Shown here piece by piece: positions 15,147 through 16,965 of a stretch of DNA of 16,965 bases. The stretch comes from Alphaproteobacteria bacterium (GTDB lineage Bacteria > Pseudomonadota > Alphaproteobacteria > Bin95), in contig JAJECF010000228.1 of assembly GCA_022822125.1 (NCBI GenBank), forward strand, positions 1 to 16,965, in the 5' to 3' direction. The notes under the pieces are model-generated. The model saw only the letters and a list, made by a program, of their open reading frames with translations, searched no databases and was not told where the DNA came from. How positions within the stretch are numbered: the first letter of the stretch is position 1; each line of letters opens with the position of its first letter. The position numbers were made by a program, and so were the translations under genes.

Positions 15147-16390
15147 CCCTTTTCCGCTTCCTCCGCGGGCTCCGCCAACTCCGGGGCCTGCAGATCGCGC
15201 GGCTCGGTTTCTACCGGCACCAGCGCCACTAGTTCCGCACCCTCCGGCGCGGCACCCAAAGCCTCCATGCGGCGAGCGGAAGGTAGTACCGATTTCTCTA
15301 GCGAACCCACGCTGCTGTTGTAGCGCCCTACAGCCTGCTTCAACGACTGACCAACACCAGCCATATGTCCACCGAACACCTGAACGCGCTTATAGAGTTC
15401 CCGGCCCGCCTTTGATATCGCCTGCGCATTCTCGGTCAGCGCCTCCTGTTGCCAGCCATAGGCGACAGCCTTGACCAGCGCGATCAGGGTAATCGGGGTT
15501 GCAATCAACACCCTGTTGTTCACAGCCTCGTCGAACAGGCTTGGTTCGCGCTCGAACGCGGCAGCCACGAACGCGTCGCTGGGCACGAACATGACAACGA
15601 AGTCCGGCGATCCCGGAAGCGCATTCCAATATTCTTTCGACGACAACGAACGAACATGGTTGCGGACATGCCTCGCCAGCGCATCGAGGTCGGCGGCCCG
15701 CTTGGTCTCGTCTTCCTCCGCCACAGCCCTTTGATAAGCAGGCAACGGCGCCTTGGCATCCACCACGACCGACTTGCCGCCAGGCAAATGAATCACCGCG
15801 TCCGGCCGTTGAGCGCCGGCCTCGCCCGGCAGGTTCACCTGCTCGTTGAAATCGACATGCTCCATCATGCCCGCCAATTCGAGCACACGGCGCAATTGTC
15901 GTTCTCCCCACATGCCGGCTCCCGCCGGCTTGGCGAGCGCCAGCGCCAATTTGCCCGTCGTCGACTGGAGCGCTTTCATCTGCTCGGTGATCGCCCCGTA
16001 AGCTTCCTTGCGCGACTTCTCCAGCTCCTGCGCCCGGTCCTCGACCTTCTTCAACTCTTCGCGAATCGGCTTGACCAGTGCCGCAACGGCCTCCTCGCGT
16101 GCCTTCAGGTCCTTGTCCGCCTCCACCTTGTGAGACTGGAAGCGCTCGCTCACCAGTTGCAGGAACGAATCGCTGTTCTTGCCGAGCGCCTCGGCGGCGA
16201 GAGCGGTGAAGCGCGTTTCGCTTTCGCCGCGCGCCTTCTCGATCTCTTCCAGACGCACGGCATGGCTTCTGCGTTCGCTTTCAAGATCGGCTTCCGCCCT
16301 GTCGGCCCGGCTGCGCGCGGGCGCGGCGAAGGCGAACCAGACGAGCGCAGCGCCGCCAAGCGCGCACAGGACAGGCAGCCAGATTTCCAT
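15143..16390 (-). CDS. rmuC: DNA recombination protein RmuC (415 aa)
   Basis: An N-terminal membrane segment (about 4-22) is followed by a long coiled coil (about 28-150) and then the RmuC nuclease-like core. The core includes GMWGERQLRRVLELAGM (159-175), the restriction-endonuclease-fold motif RPDAVIHLPGGKSVVVDAK (195-213, with Asp and Lys positions matching PD-D-x-K enzymes) and the IALVKAVAYGWQQE segment (303-316). RmuC acts in DNA rearrangement and inversion limitation; its catalytic activity is inferred. The ATG has AGGAG on the minus strand five bases upstream. One 60-base stretch (15301-15360) is about 60% G+C, lower than the flanking genes (for example 77% at 14581-14640), which may reflect constraint or a different history. 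Confidence 0.95.
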   Translation of the reverse strand: MEIWLPVLCALGGAALVWFAFAAPARSRADRAEADLESERRSHAVRLEEIEKARGESETRFTALAAEALGKNSDSFLQLVSERFQSHKVEADKDLKAREEAVAALVKPIREELKKVEDRAQELEKSRKEAYGAITEQMKALQSTTGKLALALAKPAGAGMWGERQLRRVLELAGMMEHVDFNEQVNLPGEAGAQRPDAVIHLPGGKSVVVDAKAPLPAYQRAVAEEDETKRAADLDALARHVRNHVRSLSSKEYWNALPGSPDFVVMFVPSDAFVAAAFEREPSLFDEAVNNRVLIATPITLIALVKAVAYGWQQEALTENAQAISKAGRELYKRVQVFGGHMAGVGQSLKQAVGRYNSSVGSLEKSVLPSARRMEALGAAPEGAELVALVPVETEPRDLQAPELAEPAEEAEKG

Positions 16391-16488
16391 GCGTTCTCCT
16401 GTCTCTACCCAGGGCGGGGATAGACGAAAGCCTTTTCGCCGGCAATGCGCAGCGCCTACACTTGTGCGTCAGCAATCGGGAGGCAGGT

Positions 16489-16965
16489 ATGGCCGGACTG
16501 GACGCTGCTGAGCGGGACTTCTTCCGGGAGCACGGCTATGTCGTAGTGGAGGGTGCCGTGGACGCCTCCCTGCTGGCCGAGCTCCGGCGCGATTTCGCGG
16601 GCTGGGTCGAGGAAAGCCGCAAGCACGGCGACCCCTGGGGCGACACTGCCGACGGGCGGCCCCGCTTCGACCTGGAGCCCGGCCATTCGGCCGACCGGCC
16701 GGGGCTCCGGCGCGTCAACGCCCCGATCGAGGTGTCGGAAGCCTATTTCCGTGCGACCGCCGACAGCCGGATGACCGACTGCGTGGCGGACCTGATCGGC
16801 CCCGCCGTCAAGCTGCACCACACCAAGATCAACTCCAAGCTGCCCGGCGGGCACACAGAGGTGAAGTGGCACCAGGACTTCCCCTTCACCCCGCACAGCA
16901 ATGACGACATCGTGACCGCGCTGCTGATGGTGGACGAGGTGACGGAGGAGAACGGCCCGCTCAAG
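16489..16965 (+). CDS. Phytanoyl-CoA dioxygenase (PhyH) family enzyme, 3' part missing
   Basis: The ATG at 16489 has GGGAGG at 16478-16483. The 159 codons visible here run off the right edge. The first residues (AERDFFREHGYVVVEGAV, 7-24) are the usual opening of PhyH-type Fe(II)/2-oxoglutarate oxygenases. The Fe-binding HxD is at His128 and Asp130 in KWHQDFPF (126-133). The second His and the 2-oxoglutarate-binding Arg would lie beyond the window. It likely hydroxylates a small-molecule or CoA-linked substrate; the specificity is unknown. It is divergent from rmuC with 98 bases between the starts. Confidence 0.88.
   Translation, partial: MAGLDAAERDFFREHGYVVVEGAVDASLLAELRRDFAGWVEESRKHGDPWGDTADGRPRFDLEPGHSADRPGLRRVNAPIEVSEAYFRATADSRMTDCVADLIGPAVKLHHTKINSKLPGGHTEVKWHQDFPFTPHSNDDIVTALLMVDEVTEENGPLK

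Noticed and set aside
1..16965. CRISPR arrays, insertion sequences, tRNA genes, toxin-antitoxin or phage genes
   Set aside because: No regularly spaced repeats, transposase, integrase or tRNA-like cloverleaf was seen.

Overview
The window is GC-rich (roughly 70% in most coding stretches, estimated by eye). It is densely packed with short gaps, and several start and stop codons overlap. Gene content and codon use fit a free-living or host-associated alphaproteobacterium, perhaps Rhodospirillales-like. That placement is an inference from gene style; no ribosomal or other phylogenetic marker is present.

Layout. (1) Positions 1-510: the edge of a possible leftward gene (1-54, weak), then an AT-rich gap (about 44% G+C over 61-420, hand count) with four short inverted repeats and a good sigma70-like promoter. 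(2) 511-1611, minus: a serine esterase/hydrolase. (3) 1728-7533, plus: a five-gene run of MFS transporter, NtaA/DszA-type flavin monooxygenase, LhgO-like FAD oxidoreductase, EamA transporter and acyl-CoA dehydrogenase. The last three genes overlap, so this looks like one catabolic operon. (4) 7537-9325, minus: DUF169 protein and SAM methyltransferase, overlapping by 8 bp. (5) 9405-15146, plus: NIPSNAP protein, secreted DUF2059 protein, an orphan CoxL-like molybdenum hydroxylase large subunit (form II motif AYRGAGR), a Baeyer-Villiger-type monooxygenase and a DUF924 protein. (6) 15143-16390, minus: rmuC. (7) 16489 to the window end, plus: a phytanoyl-CoA dioxygenase family enzyme cut by the window edge.

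The unifying theme is oxidative attack on organic substrates. Within 17 kb there are a two-component-type FMN monooxygenase, an FAD oxidase/dehydrogenase, an acyl-CoA dehydrogenase, a molybdenum hydroxylase subunit, a Baeyer-Villiger monooxygenase and an Fe(II)/2-oxoglutarate oxygenase, together with two transporters and an esterase. The five-gene run could import a substrate, oxygenate it and feed the product into CoA-linked oxidation, but the substrate cannot be read from the sequence. I found no tRNA, rRNA, CRISPR array, transposase or phage gene. The least-explained parts are the DUF169-methyltransferase pair, the lone CoxL-like subunit, and the structured AT-rich gap at the left end.
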